Source: Chryseobacterium sp. JUb7 (GTDB lineage Bacteria; Bacteroidota; Bacteroidia; Flavobacteriales; Weeksellaceae). Taken from it: DNA of 63,817 nt. Below the pieces are notes generated by a model, which had not been told where the DNA came from, searched no databases, and was given only the letters and a program-made list of their open reading frames with translations. The first letter of the stretch is position 1. Each line of letters begins with the position of its first letter. The stretch lies in contig NZ_JANUFF010000018.1 of the NCBI RefSeq assembly GCF_024806495.1, positions 1-63,817 of the forward strand, given 5' to 3'. This document shows positions 8,711 to 17,196 of this stretch, in pieces. Both the position numbers and the translations under genes were made by a program.

Positions 8711-10264
8711 TTATTTCTTAATCAATTTGGCATTAGCCGTTTTATTCGTGTTAGTTTTTATAGTCACCAAATAAGCTCCCTGAATCAAACTCTGAGTATT
8801 GACTTTGGTTATCTTGTTTTTAGTTTTCAAATTTTGCAATTGTCGTCCGCTCATGTCGTAAAGGTTGATCTCTGCCTCAAACGCTCCCTCTCTCAAACCC
8901 TCAAACCCTATCTCCACATAAGCATAATCTGAAACCGGATTAGGATAGATCTTAATGTCTTGCTTTACAATTAGCTGATCTATTTGCCTGTCTCCAAGCT
9001 TAATGATTTTCCAATTCTCCTTTCCAAGCTCCTCAGCACTTGTTCCTGCTAAAATGATCGATCCGTCACGGTTTAATTTTATATCAGATAATCTTTCTTC
9101 TTTCTTACTGGATTCTCCTTTTACATGCTTTCTCCATTGTTCATTGCCATTTTCATCTAAATACAACATCCAGAATTTCTCGTCATCACTTTCAATTCTT
9201 TCTTCTGCCTGAGTATAGCCTCCCAATAGAATTTCTTTTGAAGTTTTATCATCAGAACCGTGTAGAATACTCATTCCCATTAAAACATCTCTGTTTTTAA
9301 AATTGTAGGATTTCTGCCAGATTTCATCGCCTCTTTCATTCAAAGAAATCAACCAAAGATCAGTTCCTTCTTTAATTCCAACAGTTTTATTTCCTGAACG
9401 TTCAGAACGACTTTCACCACCAATTAAAAATCCTGTCGAAGTTAAAGCTAATGTTCTCAAATGATCATCAGCTTTTCCACCGAAATTCTTTTCCCATTCA
9501 ACTTTTCCGTCTTTGGAAAGTTTAATAATCCAATAATCTCCTTCGCCGAAGTTTTCAGTTTTCTTTGAACCTCTGGCACTGCTTCTGGAATAGATCCCTA
9601 ACAAAGCACCACCATCTTTCGTAGGAATCATTTTTTCAACCTCATCTAATCCTTTTCCTCCTAAAATTAATTGGGATAATTCTTTTCCATTCTTGTCTAA
9701 TTTGATAATTAAAATATCCTTAGAACCATAACCTTTAGCTGAATTCTGAACATTTCCGGCTACAAAAAATCCTAGATCAGTAGTTTGTATCACAGCTCGT
9801 GTTTCTTCATCAGAAGAACTTCCCAACGTTTTCTGCCAAAGCTCATCTCCAAATTCATTCAAACGAATCAACCAGATGTCACTTCCTCCTTTTGAATCCT
9901 CTTTTTTATCCAGACCTTTTCCGCTGTAAGAAGTTGCTGCTGCTAAAAATCCACCATCCTGTGTTGCTACGGTTGCAGATAGAAAATCATGATTTTGACC
10001 TGAAAAATATTTTTCCCATACCTCTTCGCCTTGTTGATTGAGTTTAACCAAATGGAGGTCGTAGCCCATGTTTTGCTTATTTTCTGTAGAAAGCTTTTTG
10101 GATTGGATCGAACTACCTGTGATAAGATACTGCTGATCAATTGTTGTAGTAACCTGACTTAGAAAATTCTGTGTTGAGGATTTAATATCCTTCTGCCAGA
10201 CTACTTCCTGAGCGTAGCCCAAGATCGTGCATATTGTAAATGCACTCATGTAGAGTTTTTTCAT
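8711..10264 (-). CDS. T9SS-sorted repeat protein of the Rhs operon
   Basis: 517 aa with signal peptide (ending GYAQ). About residues 20-430 consist of repeats, each with a WLI-L-LN-x-x-GDE-x-W-x-K phrase (for example DIWLIRLNEFGDELWQKT, DYWIIKLSKDGKVEWEKN, DLWLISLNERGDEIWQKS), as in Bacteroidota beta-propeller-like secreted proteins. The last 80 residues are a type A Por/T9SS sorting domain (IYPNPVSDYAYVEI, INLYDMSGRQLQNL, QGAYLVTIKTN, ending KLIKK), so the protein is exported by Sec, then by type IX secretion, and left on the surface. It is first in the Rhs operon, with a promoter about 210 nt upstream and 13 nt to the next gene. It may serve as surface scaffold for the Rhs proteins, which lack this tail. 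Confidence 0.8.
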   Translation of the reverse strand: MKKLYMSAFTICTILGYAQEVVWQKDIKSSTQNFLSQVTTTIDQQYLITGSSIQSKKLSTENKQNMGYDLHLVKLNQQGEEVWEKYFSGQNHDFLSATVATQDGGFLAAATSYSGKGLDKKEDSKGGSDIWLIRLNEFGDELWQKTLGSSSDEETRAVIQTTDLGFFVAGNVQNSAKGYGSKDILIIKLDKNGKELSQLILGGKGLDEVEKMIPTKDGGALLGIYSRSSARGSKKTENFGEGDYWIIKLSKDGKVEWEKNFGGKADDHLRTLALTSTGFLIGGESRSERSGNKTVGIKEGTDLWLISLNERGDEIWQKSYNFKNRDVLMGMSILHGSDDKTSKEILLGGYTQAEERIESDDEKFWMLYLDENGNEQWRKHVKGESSKKEERLSDIKLNRDGSIILAGTSAEELGKENWKIIKLGDRQIDQLIVKQDIKIYPNPVSDYAYVEIGFEGLREGAFEAEINLYDMSGRQLQNLKTKNKITKVNTQSLIQGAYLVTIKTNTNKTANAKLIKK

Positions 10265-10476
10265 ATTTGTATTATTCTTTTGTATTTTTATAAATGAAAT
10301 TTTTCAAAAAACAGTAAGCTCCAACTTTCTGTTGATGAAAGTAAGATGATTATTTTTAAATTTCTATTTTTTGAAAAATTGCTGAAGAGTCATCTTCAGA
10401 TAGTACATTAGATTATGCACTTATTTGATAGTGTATTTTTTTTTCATCTTTCTGTGTTTTTGTGTTATTCTGTTTA

Positions 10477-10508
10477 CAAACATAAGCAATTTTGTTTTTC
10501 CCTGCAAA
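10477..10508 (-). promoter_or_regulatory. Bacteroidota-type promoter of the Rhs operon
   Basis: On the minus strand TTTG (10508-10505) and TATGTTTG (10484-10477) are separated by exactly 20 nt, matching the Bacteroidota sigma consensus TTTG-N19-21-TAnnTTTG. Transcription would begin near 10470, leaving a leader of about 200 nt before the ATG at 10264. The rest of 10265-10595 holds no gene that I can see. Confidence 0.6.
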
Positions 10509-10595
10509 AATATTTTTGAAATTTATTTTCATAATGTGCTGGTTTTTATTGCCTTTACGAGTATGATTCTAGGCAACGACAGAATCTATTGTATT

Positions 10596-11300
10596 TTATT
10601 TAATGATGTAATTTTTTGTATTTAGGTTGGAAAACATTTGCTTTTCTATTTTGAACCTTCTTTTATACAGTATATTATCAAAATACCTTTCGTGTTTTGT
10701 ATCCCCATTTCGAGGATTCTCTTTAATATTCCCTATTATTTCTTTCTGCACCAGAATATTTCTGAATTTTTTACTGTCGAAACCAGAATCTGCATTGAGA
10801 AACAATCCTTTACAATCTATATCAGCATCATGAAGAACACCGAGAATATCATCCAAAGTTTCTTCAATATTATACAGATCATGATGTTCTCCGCCTATTG
10901 GTTTTCCCATTGAAAGCATCTGTCCTTGGTTGTCACAAAGGGAAATACAATTGGTTGTCCCGGATGATTTTCTTCCCTGATATCCTACCGATTCGCCTCC
11001 CGTTCTGCTACGGGTATGGCTTCCATCCATTTGCACACCGGAAAGGTCCAATTCCCTTTTATTATGACCAAGAAGAGAAATCCAAATTCGTCTGAAAGAA
11101 CCATCCTTACACCATTTATTGAAGTAATAATAAATTAATTGCCAACTTATTGTTTCGTTTGAAAAGTATTCTTTCAGGCTTAACTCACGCCATTGACAGT
11201 CTGTTTTCAATCGTTTGATAATAAGTTTAAAGATTTTTTCTAAATCAAATCTCGTAGAAAAGCCTCGTTTTCCTTTGCTTATGAGTTCCAGATTTTAGTT
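10596..11300 (-). pseudogene. IS5-family transposase remnant
   Basis: The open frame from 11210 carries typical IS5/DUF4096-type transposase text: CQWRELSLKEYF, WQLIYYYFNKW, DGSFRRIW, QMDGSHTRSR, GGESVGYQGRKSS, LNADSGFDSKKF and KENPRNGD. The same frame runs upstream to about 11300 (KGKRGFSTRFDLEKI), but no normal start codon remains and a stop lies just before it. The C-terminal part, including the region around the last catalytic acid, is missing: the frame leaves the family pattern after RRFKIEK and ends. I could not find clear terminal inverted repeats. This is a dead copy that may mark past rearrangement between the Rhs and grasp-with-spasm loci. Confidence 0.8.
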
Positions 11301-11348
11301 CTTTTTTTGCAACTCTAAATTGCTAATTTTTTTTGCAACTCAGTTTAA

Positions 11349-11594
11349 ACAGGTTCATCGTTAAAAAAGGACTATCTGTAAAAAAATAGCAGAAAACGAA
11401 TATAAAGTTCTTTACAAGGGACAGATTTTAAAAACTGGGAATGATTATGAAGTTGGTGCTTTTCTAAGAAAGTATTTTGGAAGAGTATAAACCAAGTTGC
11501 TAGAGAAGCTGTAAAAGATATTTCGAAAATACTTTACTCACAGTTGGGAAAACTAAGAATATCAGCAAGAGAAATTTTAAAGAACTACATGTAA
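11349..11594 (+). pseudogene. Frameshifted gene remnant of unknown family
   Basis: A start-less frame ending at a TAA (11488-11490) reads KKIAENEYKVLYKGQIL, then DYEVGAFLRKYFGRV. A second frame picks up at once (INQVAREAVKDISKIL, then LRISAREILKNYM) and ends at 11594. One indel around 11487 would join them into about 80 residues of ordinary-looking, Lys-rich helical protein. I do not recognise the family. With the neighbouring IS remnant, the stretch looks like decayed accessory DNA. Confidence 0.35.
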
Positions 11595-11708
11595 AAGCTG
11601 GTTTCAGTTTTTAAATTGGGTCTTCACATTCTAGTTAAAATTCTTGAAATGTGTAAAAAGTAGAGTTGGTAGAAATAATGTAAAATAATTGTTTTAAAAA
11701 CAGAAAAT

Positions 11709-11804
11709 ATGTTTGTTATTTTATTTGGCCCTACATCAGACTGTGATTATGGGTCATATACAGATTATGGTCCTGATTCTCACGGGCAATGTGGAGGAAA
11801 ATAA
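11709..11804 (+). pseudogene. Possible grasp-with-spasm peptide remnant
   Basis: A 31-codon ORF whose second half (SDCDYGSYTDYGPDSH, then GQCGGK) is rich in Asp, Ser, Tyr, Gly and Cys, like the C-terminal cores of Bacteroidota grasp-with-spasm peptides. It lies just upstream of a grasp-with-spasm maturase fragment, where the precursor gene is expected, and a terminator follows it. The usual leader of 30-40 residues is absent. The ATG itself falls inside TATGTTTG (11708-11715), which looks like a promoter -7 box, so this piece may not be translated from here at all. I treat it as the core of a precursor that lost its leader. Confidence 0.35.
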
Positions 11805-11824
11805 TTTCTAAACAAATTAATATT

Positions 11825-11863
11825 CTCGGTTATGAATAGACCTCTATTCAAACCGAGTTTTTT
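11825..11863 (+). terminator. Rho-independent terminator after the peptide remnant
   Basis: CTCGGTT (11825-11831) pairs with AACCGAG (11851-11857), inner arms TGAATAG and CTATTCA extend the stem, and TTTTTT follows (11858-11863). A terminator between a RiPP precursor and its maturation genes is a common way to make more precursor than enzyme. Confidence 0.75.
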
Positions 11864-11876
11864 ATAAATTTATTTC

Positions 11877-12932
11877 ATGAAAAAAACAACTCTTCTAATA
11901 TGTTTGTTAATATCATTGATTGTTAAATGCCAATCAAATAATTTTGAGCTTCCTGAGAGCTTGAAGTCCTACTATCGATATATTAATTTAGCAGAGCAAA
12001 GCCTTATACAGGATAAAAATAAAGAAGCTTCTGAATATTATGAAAAAGCATTTAGAAGCTTTGATAAACCGTTTTCATCAGATATTTATAATAGTTTTCT
12101 AATAAACCAAAAATTAAATAACAATAAAAGTATAGACGATTATAAAAAACTAAAATGCCTAGGAGCTAATTTTGAAAATTTAAAATCATCAGATTCCTTT
12201 AATACATTTTTGAAGAAAAATAAAAAATTAATAGGCAAAAATCAATGCAGTAACACTATTGATTTAGCTTTAAAAGCCAAATTAGATAGCCTTTTTATAG
12301 AAGACCAAAAATACAGACCAGTATCAGAGTTTAATAAAAATAAAGTCAGAAAGAATGATAGTCTAAATGCCCAAATGTTAAATGACATAATTTCCAAAAA
12401 TGGATTTATCGGAGAATATGAAATTGGAGCTGAAGACCCATCTAAAGCAAACTTATTTCTGAAATACTTAATTATAATTCTTCACCAACAGCAAGCCAAA
12501 GAGAATAGAGTTGTTGATTTTGAACCAATTTTATATCAAGCATTAAAAGAAGGAAAGATTAAAAATAAAAATTTTGTTCATATAATTGATGGTTTACATA
12601 CGAAAAAAAGCAATTATGACTATTTTCCTCTTTTTGAGATTGGTCAAGAGTGTTGTTTTATTAGTAAAAGTATTTATAAAATAAATAGAAATGATGAGGA
12701 GAAAAGAAATATTGAAGAAATAGAAATTAATAGAAAACAGATAGGCTTAAGCTCGTTGAATGATGAAGTGTTGGTTAGATTATTTTCACTTGATAACCAT
12801 GAATATAATTTAGAGTCCTCTTTTGTAAATCGTTTTGGTGACGGTAATTCTAATTTTATCTCATTTTTAAAAGCTCAAACTGTTAAAATTAATTTTAAAG
12901 ATTTTTTACAGCTCTTAAGTAATAAAAAATGA
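11877..12932 (+). CDS. Exported helical-repeat protein of a grasp-with-spasm locus
   Basis: 351 aa. The N-terminus is a signal sequence (MKKTTLLICLLISLIV then KC); the Cys could be lipidated, though Lys at -1 is unusual. The next part is TPR-like: YYRYINLAEQSLI, KEASEYYEKAFRSF, DIYNSFLINQKLN. Later phrases such as LDSLFIEDQKYRP and KNDSLNAQMLNDIISKNGF, and the spacing of helices, match in my memory a family of unnamed Flavobacteriia proteins encoded beside grasp-with-spasm peptides. Its stop overlaps the maturase start (ATGA), so the two are translationally coupled. Function unknown; it may handle or export the modified peptide. It appears full-length. Confidence 0.55.
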   Translation: MKKTTLLICLLISLIVKCQSNNFELPESLKSYYRYINLAEQSLIQDKNKEASEYYEKAFRSFDKPFSSDIYNSFLINQKLNNNKSIDDYKKLKCLGANFENLKSSDSFNTFLKKNKKLIGKNQCSNTIDLALKAKLDSLFIEDQKYRPVSEFNKNKVRKNDSLNAQMLNDIISKNGFIGEYEIGAEDPSKANLFLKYLIIILHQQQAKENRVVDFEPILYQALKEGKIKNKNFVHIIDGLHTKKSNYDYFPLFEIGQECCFISKSIYKINRNDEEKRNIEEIEINRKQIGLSSLNDEVLVRLFSLDNHEYNLESSFVNRFGDGNSNFISFLKAQTVKINFKDFLQLLSNKK

Positions 12933-13402
12933 AGATAATTATTATTACAAAAGACAATGACACTTCAAGTGATGAAATCATAGAGTATTTAATCTCTAAA
13001 AAAGCAGATTTTGAAAGGGTAAACAATAATGAATTTAAAAAGATATCTCTTCGTGTAAGTAATTCAGAAAATTTAAATTTTTCAGAGGAACTAGTCATTT
13101 ATCATCGTAGAAGCTGTCAATTATTTTTGCCTACAGAATTGAAAGACACAAAAATCAGTTATTATTTTTTAAGTGAAAATGATATTATTAATAAATCTTA
13201 TGAAAAAATTTGTAAAAAACATATAAAATATTTCGGAGGTTATTTGGAGGAAAACCAACATGATAAGTTGTTTGATTTAAATCTGGCTAAACAGTGCGGA
13301 TTCAGAGTTCCTGAAACTCTTATTACAAACTGCAAGTCAGATTTGTTGGATTACAAGCTGGATAGGATTCAATTATTTAGTTTTTATTGTGATTGCCATT
13401 AG
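12929..13402 (+). pseudogene. gwsG: Truncated grasp-with-spasm ATP-grasp maturase
   Basis: 157 aa matching the N-terminal half of GwsG, the ATP-grasp enzyme that forms ester or amide crosslinks in grasp-with-spasm peptides. Visible landmarks are MKIIIITKDND at the start, LVIYHRRSCQLFLP, YYFLSENDII, KYFGGYLEENQHDKL, DLNLAKQCGFRVPETLIT and SKSDLLDYK-like text; these are the pre-ATP-grasp region. The family is about 300-330 aa. Here the reading frame leaves the family pattern after about residue 142 and stops, so the ATP- and Mg-binding parts are absent. No SPASM/radical partner (GwsS) follows: next come a dispersed repeat and an opposed helicase gene. The maturase is almost certainly inactive. 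Confidence 0.7.
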
Positions 13403-13487
13403 AAAGTTTCAAAAATAAAGTCGAGATGAGTTCATTGTATATAATTCTATTTTGTTTTGCCTTGTCAAAATAAGATAACAGTTATTA

Positions 13488-13586
13488 CAATAAGTTGATT
13501 GGATGAAGCTGTGTTTTCAAGCTTCGCGAAGCAAATTTATTTGCCTTTGCTTTCTAAAAATAATGTACAAAGTTGAATTGAAACAT
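13488..13586. repeat. Dispersed intergenic repeat, copy A
   Basis: About 98 bp that recur in inverted orientation at 24440-24538. Shared blocks include GGATGAAGCTGT/TGATGAAGCTGT, TTTTCAAGCTTCGC and TTTGCTTTCTAAAAATAATG. The centre is self-complementary (GCTTCGCGAAGC). It fills the gap between the truncated maturase and the helicase gene. Confidence 0.65.
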
Positions 13587-13628
13587 TGCGTTTAGAAATA
13601 ATAGAGGCATAGAAAATTTAAACATTTT

Positions 13629-16600
13629 CTATTCTAAAATTTCCAGCAAATCACTTTTTGTAAAGCCTTGCCAACTAGAAGTATCGGTTTTTATCAGATT
13701 TTCGACAAGCTTGCTTTTTTTCTTTTGAAGATTCATGATTTTTTCTTCAATGGTGTCAGAACATATTAAACGGACTGCAATTACGTTTTTGGTTTGCCCG
13801 ATTCTGTAACTTCGGTCAATCGCTTGGTTTTCGGAGGCAGGATTCCACCACGGATCAACAAGAAAAACATAATCTGCTTCGGTAAGATTAAGTCCTGTAC
13901 CACCAGCTTTTAAGCTTATAAGAAAGACACGGATATTTTCATCAGTCTGGAAATTATTCACTATTGTACCGCGGTCTTTGGTCTGTCCCGTAAGATATTC
14001 AAAAGGAATATTTTTCTTGATCAGTTCATCTTTAATAAGATCGAGCATCCCCACAAATTGCGAAAACACCAGAATCTTATGCTCTTTCGATTTATTTTCA
14101 ATCTGTTCCGTGAGAATTTCTATTTTCACGGCATGTTCATTCGAATGACCTTCTTTTAATAGCACCGGAGAATTACAAATCTGTCGGAGTTTCGTTAAGC
14201 CGGCCAATACATGAATTTTGTTTTTAAGCATCTCATCGTCCGTAGTTCCTGAGATATAATCGCGCAATTCTTTCTCGTAAGTGTCGTAGATGGCGCGCTG
14301 TTCCGAATTCATTTCGCAGTAAATAACCATCTCCGTTTTTTCGGGAAGTTCTTTTGCCACCTGCTTTTTGGTTCTTCTGAGAATGAAAGGCTTTATTTTT
14401 TGCTGAAGCTCAACGGCACGTTTTGTATATTCAAATTTATCAATAGGAATGGCGTAAGTGTCTTTAAAAAACTGCTTGCTTCCCAATAATCCGGGGCAAG
14501 CAAAGGAAAGTTGTCCGTAAAGATCAAAAGTATTGTTCTCAACGGGCGTTCCGGTCAGAACGATTCTATTTCTCGATGGTAATAATCTCGCGGCTTTATA
14601 TTTTTCAGAATTTGGATTTTTAATGGTCTGAGATTCATCAAGAAAAATATAATTAAAATTAAACTTTTTTAAGAACTGAATATCCGAAAGCAGCATTCCA
14701 TAGCTTATCAACACGACTTCATATTGATGCATTTTATCGATGCTTTTCTTTCGATCAGCGCCGTAATGAAGCAATACTTTGATGGAAGGAGCAAATTTTT
14801 CAATTTCCTGCTGCCAGTTGAATAATAAGGAAGTCGGAACAATAATCAGATTAGTTGTGTGACCGTATTTTTCCCTTTGGTACAGGATAAAAGCAATAAT
14901 TTGAACTGTTTTTCCCAATCCCATATCATCGGCAAGACATCCACCGAAATTAAATGTATCGAGAAACGCCAACCAATTCAATCCTTCCTTTTGATAATCC
15001 CGAAGTTGAGCTTTTAATTCTACAGGAACAGGAATTTCAGGAATATTTTTAACATCTGAAAACTGTTGGGCGTAATTGTTGAGTTCATGATGAATTTCAT
15101 CGCTTAAAATTTCCTTTTCAAAAAGATTTGAGACTTCCGTAAAATTAATTTTTGGAATTTTTAATAATTCTTCATCAATATCTCCAACCTGAAAATATCG
15201 GGTGATTTTTTCGATCCATTCATCAGGTAAAATACCTTGAGATCCGTCGTCCAATTGTACGAATTTTGCCTTATTTCGGATGGCTCTGTGAAGTTGTTTT
15301 AAAGGTGCTTCTTTTTTTCCGAAACGTACGCTCAATTTTGCATTAAACCAATCTACACCGCTTGTTACCACGATGTTAATTTTTGCCCGGTGAGGATTCA
15401 GTTTCGTATTTTTTAATTCATTAAATCCAAGAATTGTAATGCCTTCATTTCGCCACATTTCAAAGGCTTCCAGAAACCAATTATTATCCAGGAATTTATC
15501 TTTGTGAAGATAGAAATACTGGTATCCTCCGAGTTGTTCTTTAAAATCATCATGTTGCTGCATCACAACGGCTGTCAATTGATTTTCAGCTTCAATATTT
15601 CGTTCTACTTTAAACTCATTTCCATTTTGGTCGGTGTCAAACAATTGTTTTCGGGAATAAACGGCAACTTCTATCGCTCCATATTTCATCACCGGAGTCA
15701 AAGAAATGTAATTTCCCTTTTGCTGAAGATAAATAATCCGCTCTGTATGAAAGCTTTTCTCCGCCGATTCTACCGGAGTTGCCTTTCGGATATAGCTGTA
15801 ATTGATATGAACATATTGCTCCAATGAAGATAAAACGGTGTTTAAAAATTCATCATATTTCGATTTATGAACAATGAGAATTTCATTATTTGATTTAAAA
15901 AAACGGATCACACGAAGCAAATCGGGATTATCGATAAGATGAAGCGTGTTTTGATGATAAACAAACTGTTCGTTTCTTATCACCACATTTTTAAATGGAA
16001 TTGAAGCATCATTAAACTGCAATTCTCCCGTAATTTCGTAAAAAGGATCTTTCTTGAAAACGGTGAGTTGTATTTCAGCTTTTAAAATATTGAGTTGTAC
16101 AGAAACCAAAGATTTTGATGAAATTGTTTCTGAAATATTATGATCATGATAATAAACCGCCAGTTCCAAAGGATTCTGCGCGATCAGTTGTAAAGCCTGT
16201 ATTTCTGCAGGACTTTTTTCTTCACTGAATTTGGTCTGAAAAGTAACAATCGCTGTATAAAATTTGATTCCCGAAGGTTGCTCTGTATTCCAGATCAGTT
16301 GCATGGGATCGACAGTTGTAATCGGGTTTTTTATTTTTCCGGTTTGGGTAACATCTGCTTCCATCAACGAAAAATTGAGTTGATTGTAAAAACGATGTCT
16401 TCCGATCACCAAGATTTTCTTTCTGTCTGTGTCTTTTGTTGCCAATTCTTCCAATATCGATGGTCGTTGCGGAAGAAGTTCTTGCCTGAAAAGCTGTTCA
16501 TCAATTTTTACAAGCTCTTTGATTTTAGGCTGAATATCCAGTTTTCCGTCTTTGTATTCCAATTGGAAATAAGCATCAAGATGAGGTTCATTTTCCAGTC

Positions 16601-16970
16601 CGAAACCTTTTGCCGTAGAAATTAATGTTCGTTGTCTCAAATGATAATCAAAAAAGATCCGGAAATTTTTCTGCTCAATAATGGCATGAATAATTTCAGC
16701 CTGATGTTCACAAAGTTTTTGACTTTCGTTGTCACAGGAACAAGCCGTAATCAATGAAGAACCAACCTGACTCACGGAAACATTCGGATAATCAATTGTG
16801 GAAATAGACTTGGTGAAAACGCCTGCATTGCACTCCAAAGCAAGAGGGTAGATGTCCCGAAAATCTTTGTTCTCGATAAATCCTGCATTCTGAGTATGTT
16901 TTAAAAGATCGTATATCGAAAGGGTAGTGATATGGGTATCCGGTAAAATATATTCTTTGGGCAGCTTCAT
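13629..16970 (-). CDS. SNF2-family DEAD/DEAH helicase with SWIM zinc finger
   Basis: 1113 aa. Near residue 80 a SWIM-type zinc finger shows as ACSCDNESQKLCEH (CxC...CxH). The middle 550 residues are beta-rich and typical of Bacteroidota homologues. From about residue 660 the SNF2 ATPase begins: ADDMGLGKTVQ (Walker A, near 683), FLDESQTIKN (motif II, DESQ in place of DEAH), LTGTPVENN (motif III). The C-terminal helicase lobe has LISLKAGGTGLNLTEAD, VDPWWNPASENQAIDR and YRIGQ. These are ATP-driven DNA translocases thought to remodel protein-DNA complexes. The gene stands alone, 226 nt downstream of the AAA ATPase gene. It is full-length and all core motifs are intact. Confidence 0.88.
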   Translation of the reverse strand: MKLPKEYILPDTHITTLSIYDLLKHTQNAGFIENKDFRDIYPLALECNAGVFTKSISTIDYPNVSVSQVGSSLITACSCDNESQKLCEHQAEIIHAIIEQKNFRIFFDYHLRQRTLISTAKGFGLENEPHLDAYFQLEYKDGKLDIQPKIKELVKIDEQLFRQELLPQRPSILEELATKDTDRKKILVIGRHRFYNQLNFSLMEADVTQTGKIKNPITTVDPMQLIWNTEQPSGIKFYTAIVTFQTKFSEEKSPAEIQALQLIAQNPLELAVYYHDHNISETISSKSLVSVQLNILKAEIQLTVFKKDPFYEITGELQFNDASIPFKNVVIRNEQFVYHQNTLHLIDNPDLLRVIRFFKSNNEILIVHKSKYDEFLNTVLSSLEQYVHINYSYIRKATPVESAEKSFHTERIIYLQQKGNYISLTPVMKYGAIEVAVYSRKQLFDTDQNGNEFKVERNIEAENQLTAVVMQQHDDFKEQLGGYQYFYLHKDKFLDNNWFLEAFEMWRNEGITILGFNELKNTKLNPHRAKINIVVTSGVDWFNAKLSVRFGKKEAPLKQLHRAIRNKAKFVQLDDGSQGILPDEWIEKITRYFQVGDIDEELLKIPKINFTEVSNLFEKEILSDEIHHELNNYAQQFSDVKNIPEIPVPVELKAQLRDYQKEGLNWLAFLDTFNFGGCLADDMGLGKTVQIIAFILYQREKYGHTTNLIIVPTSLLFNWQQEIEKFAPSIKVLLHYGADRKKSIDKMHQYEVVLISYGMLLSDIQFLKKFNFNYIFLDESQTIKNPNSEKYKAARLLPSRNRIVLTGTPVENNTFDLYGQLSFACPGLLGSKQFFKDTYAIPIDKFEYTKRAVELQQKIKPFILRRTKKQVAKELPEKTEMVIYCEMNSEQRAIYDTYEKELRDYISGTTDDEMLKNKIHVLAGLTKLRQICNSPVLLKEGHSNEHAVKIEILTEQIENKSKEHKILVFSQFVGMLDLIKDELIKKNIPFEYLTGQTKDRGTIVNNFQTDENIRVFLISLKAGGTGLNLTEADYVFLVDPWWNPASENQAIDRSYRIGQTKNVIAVRLICSDTIEEKIMNLQKKKSKLVENLIKTDTSSWQGFTKSDLLEILE

Positions 16971-17051
16971 GAGTTCGGCAGGAAAATGATTAATTAATCT
17001 GCCAATTTACGTAAAAATGAGAAAGTGTATGGTTAAAAAAAATAATAAGGT

Positions 17052-17137
17052 TTCGACAAGCTCAACCTGACATCGCAACAAATAAAATGTGTGATAAATA
17101 CAGTTAGTATTAGATTTGTCAGTCTGAGCCTGTCGAA
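17052..17137. repeat. REP-like element with TTCGACAAG / CTGTCGAA ends, copy 1
   Basis: Outer arms TTCGACAAGCTCA and TGAGCCTGTCGAA pair, with CTGACA and TGTCAG just inside them. A second copy with the same ends is at 58795-58868. It lies between the helicase gene and the AAA ATPase gene. Such extragenic palindromes are frequent in Flavobacteriia. Confidence 0.7.
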
Positions 17138-17196
17138 GACTCCAATTAATAATTATTGAAATCAATAGAATAAAAAATCATATTCAATTGAAGAAC

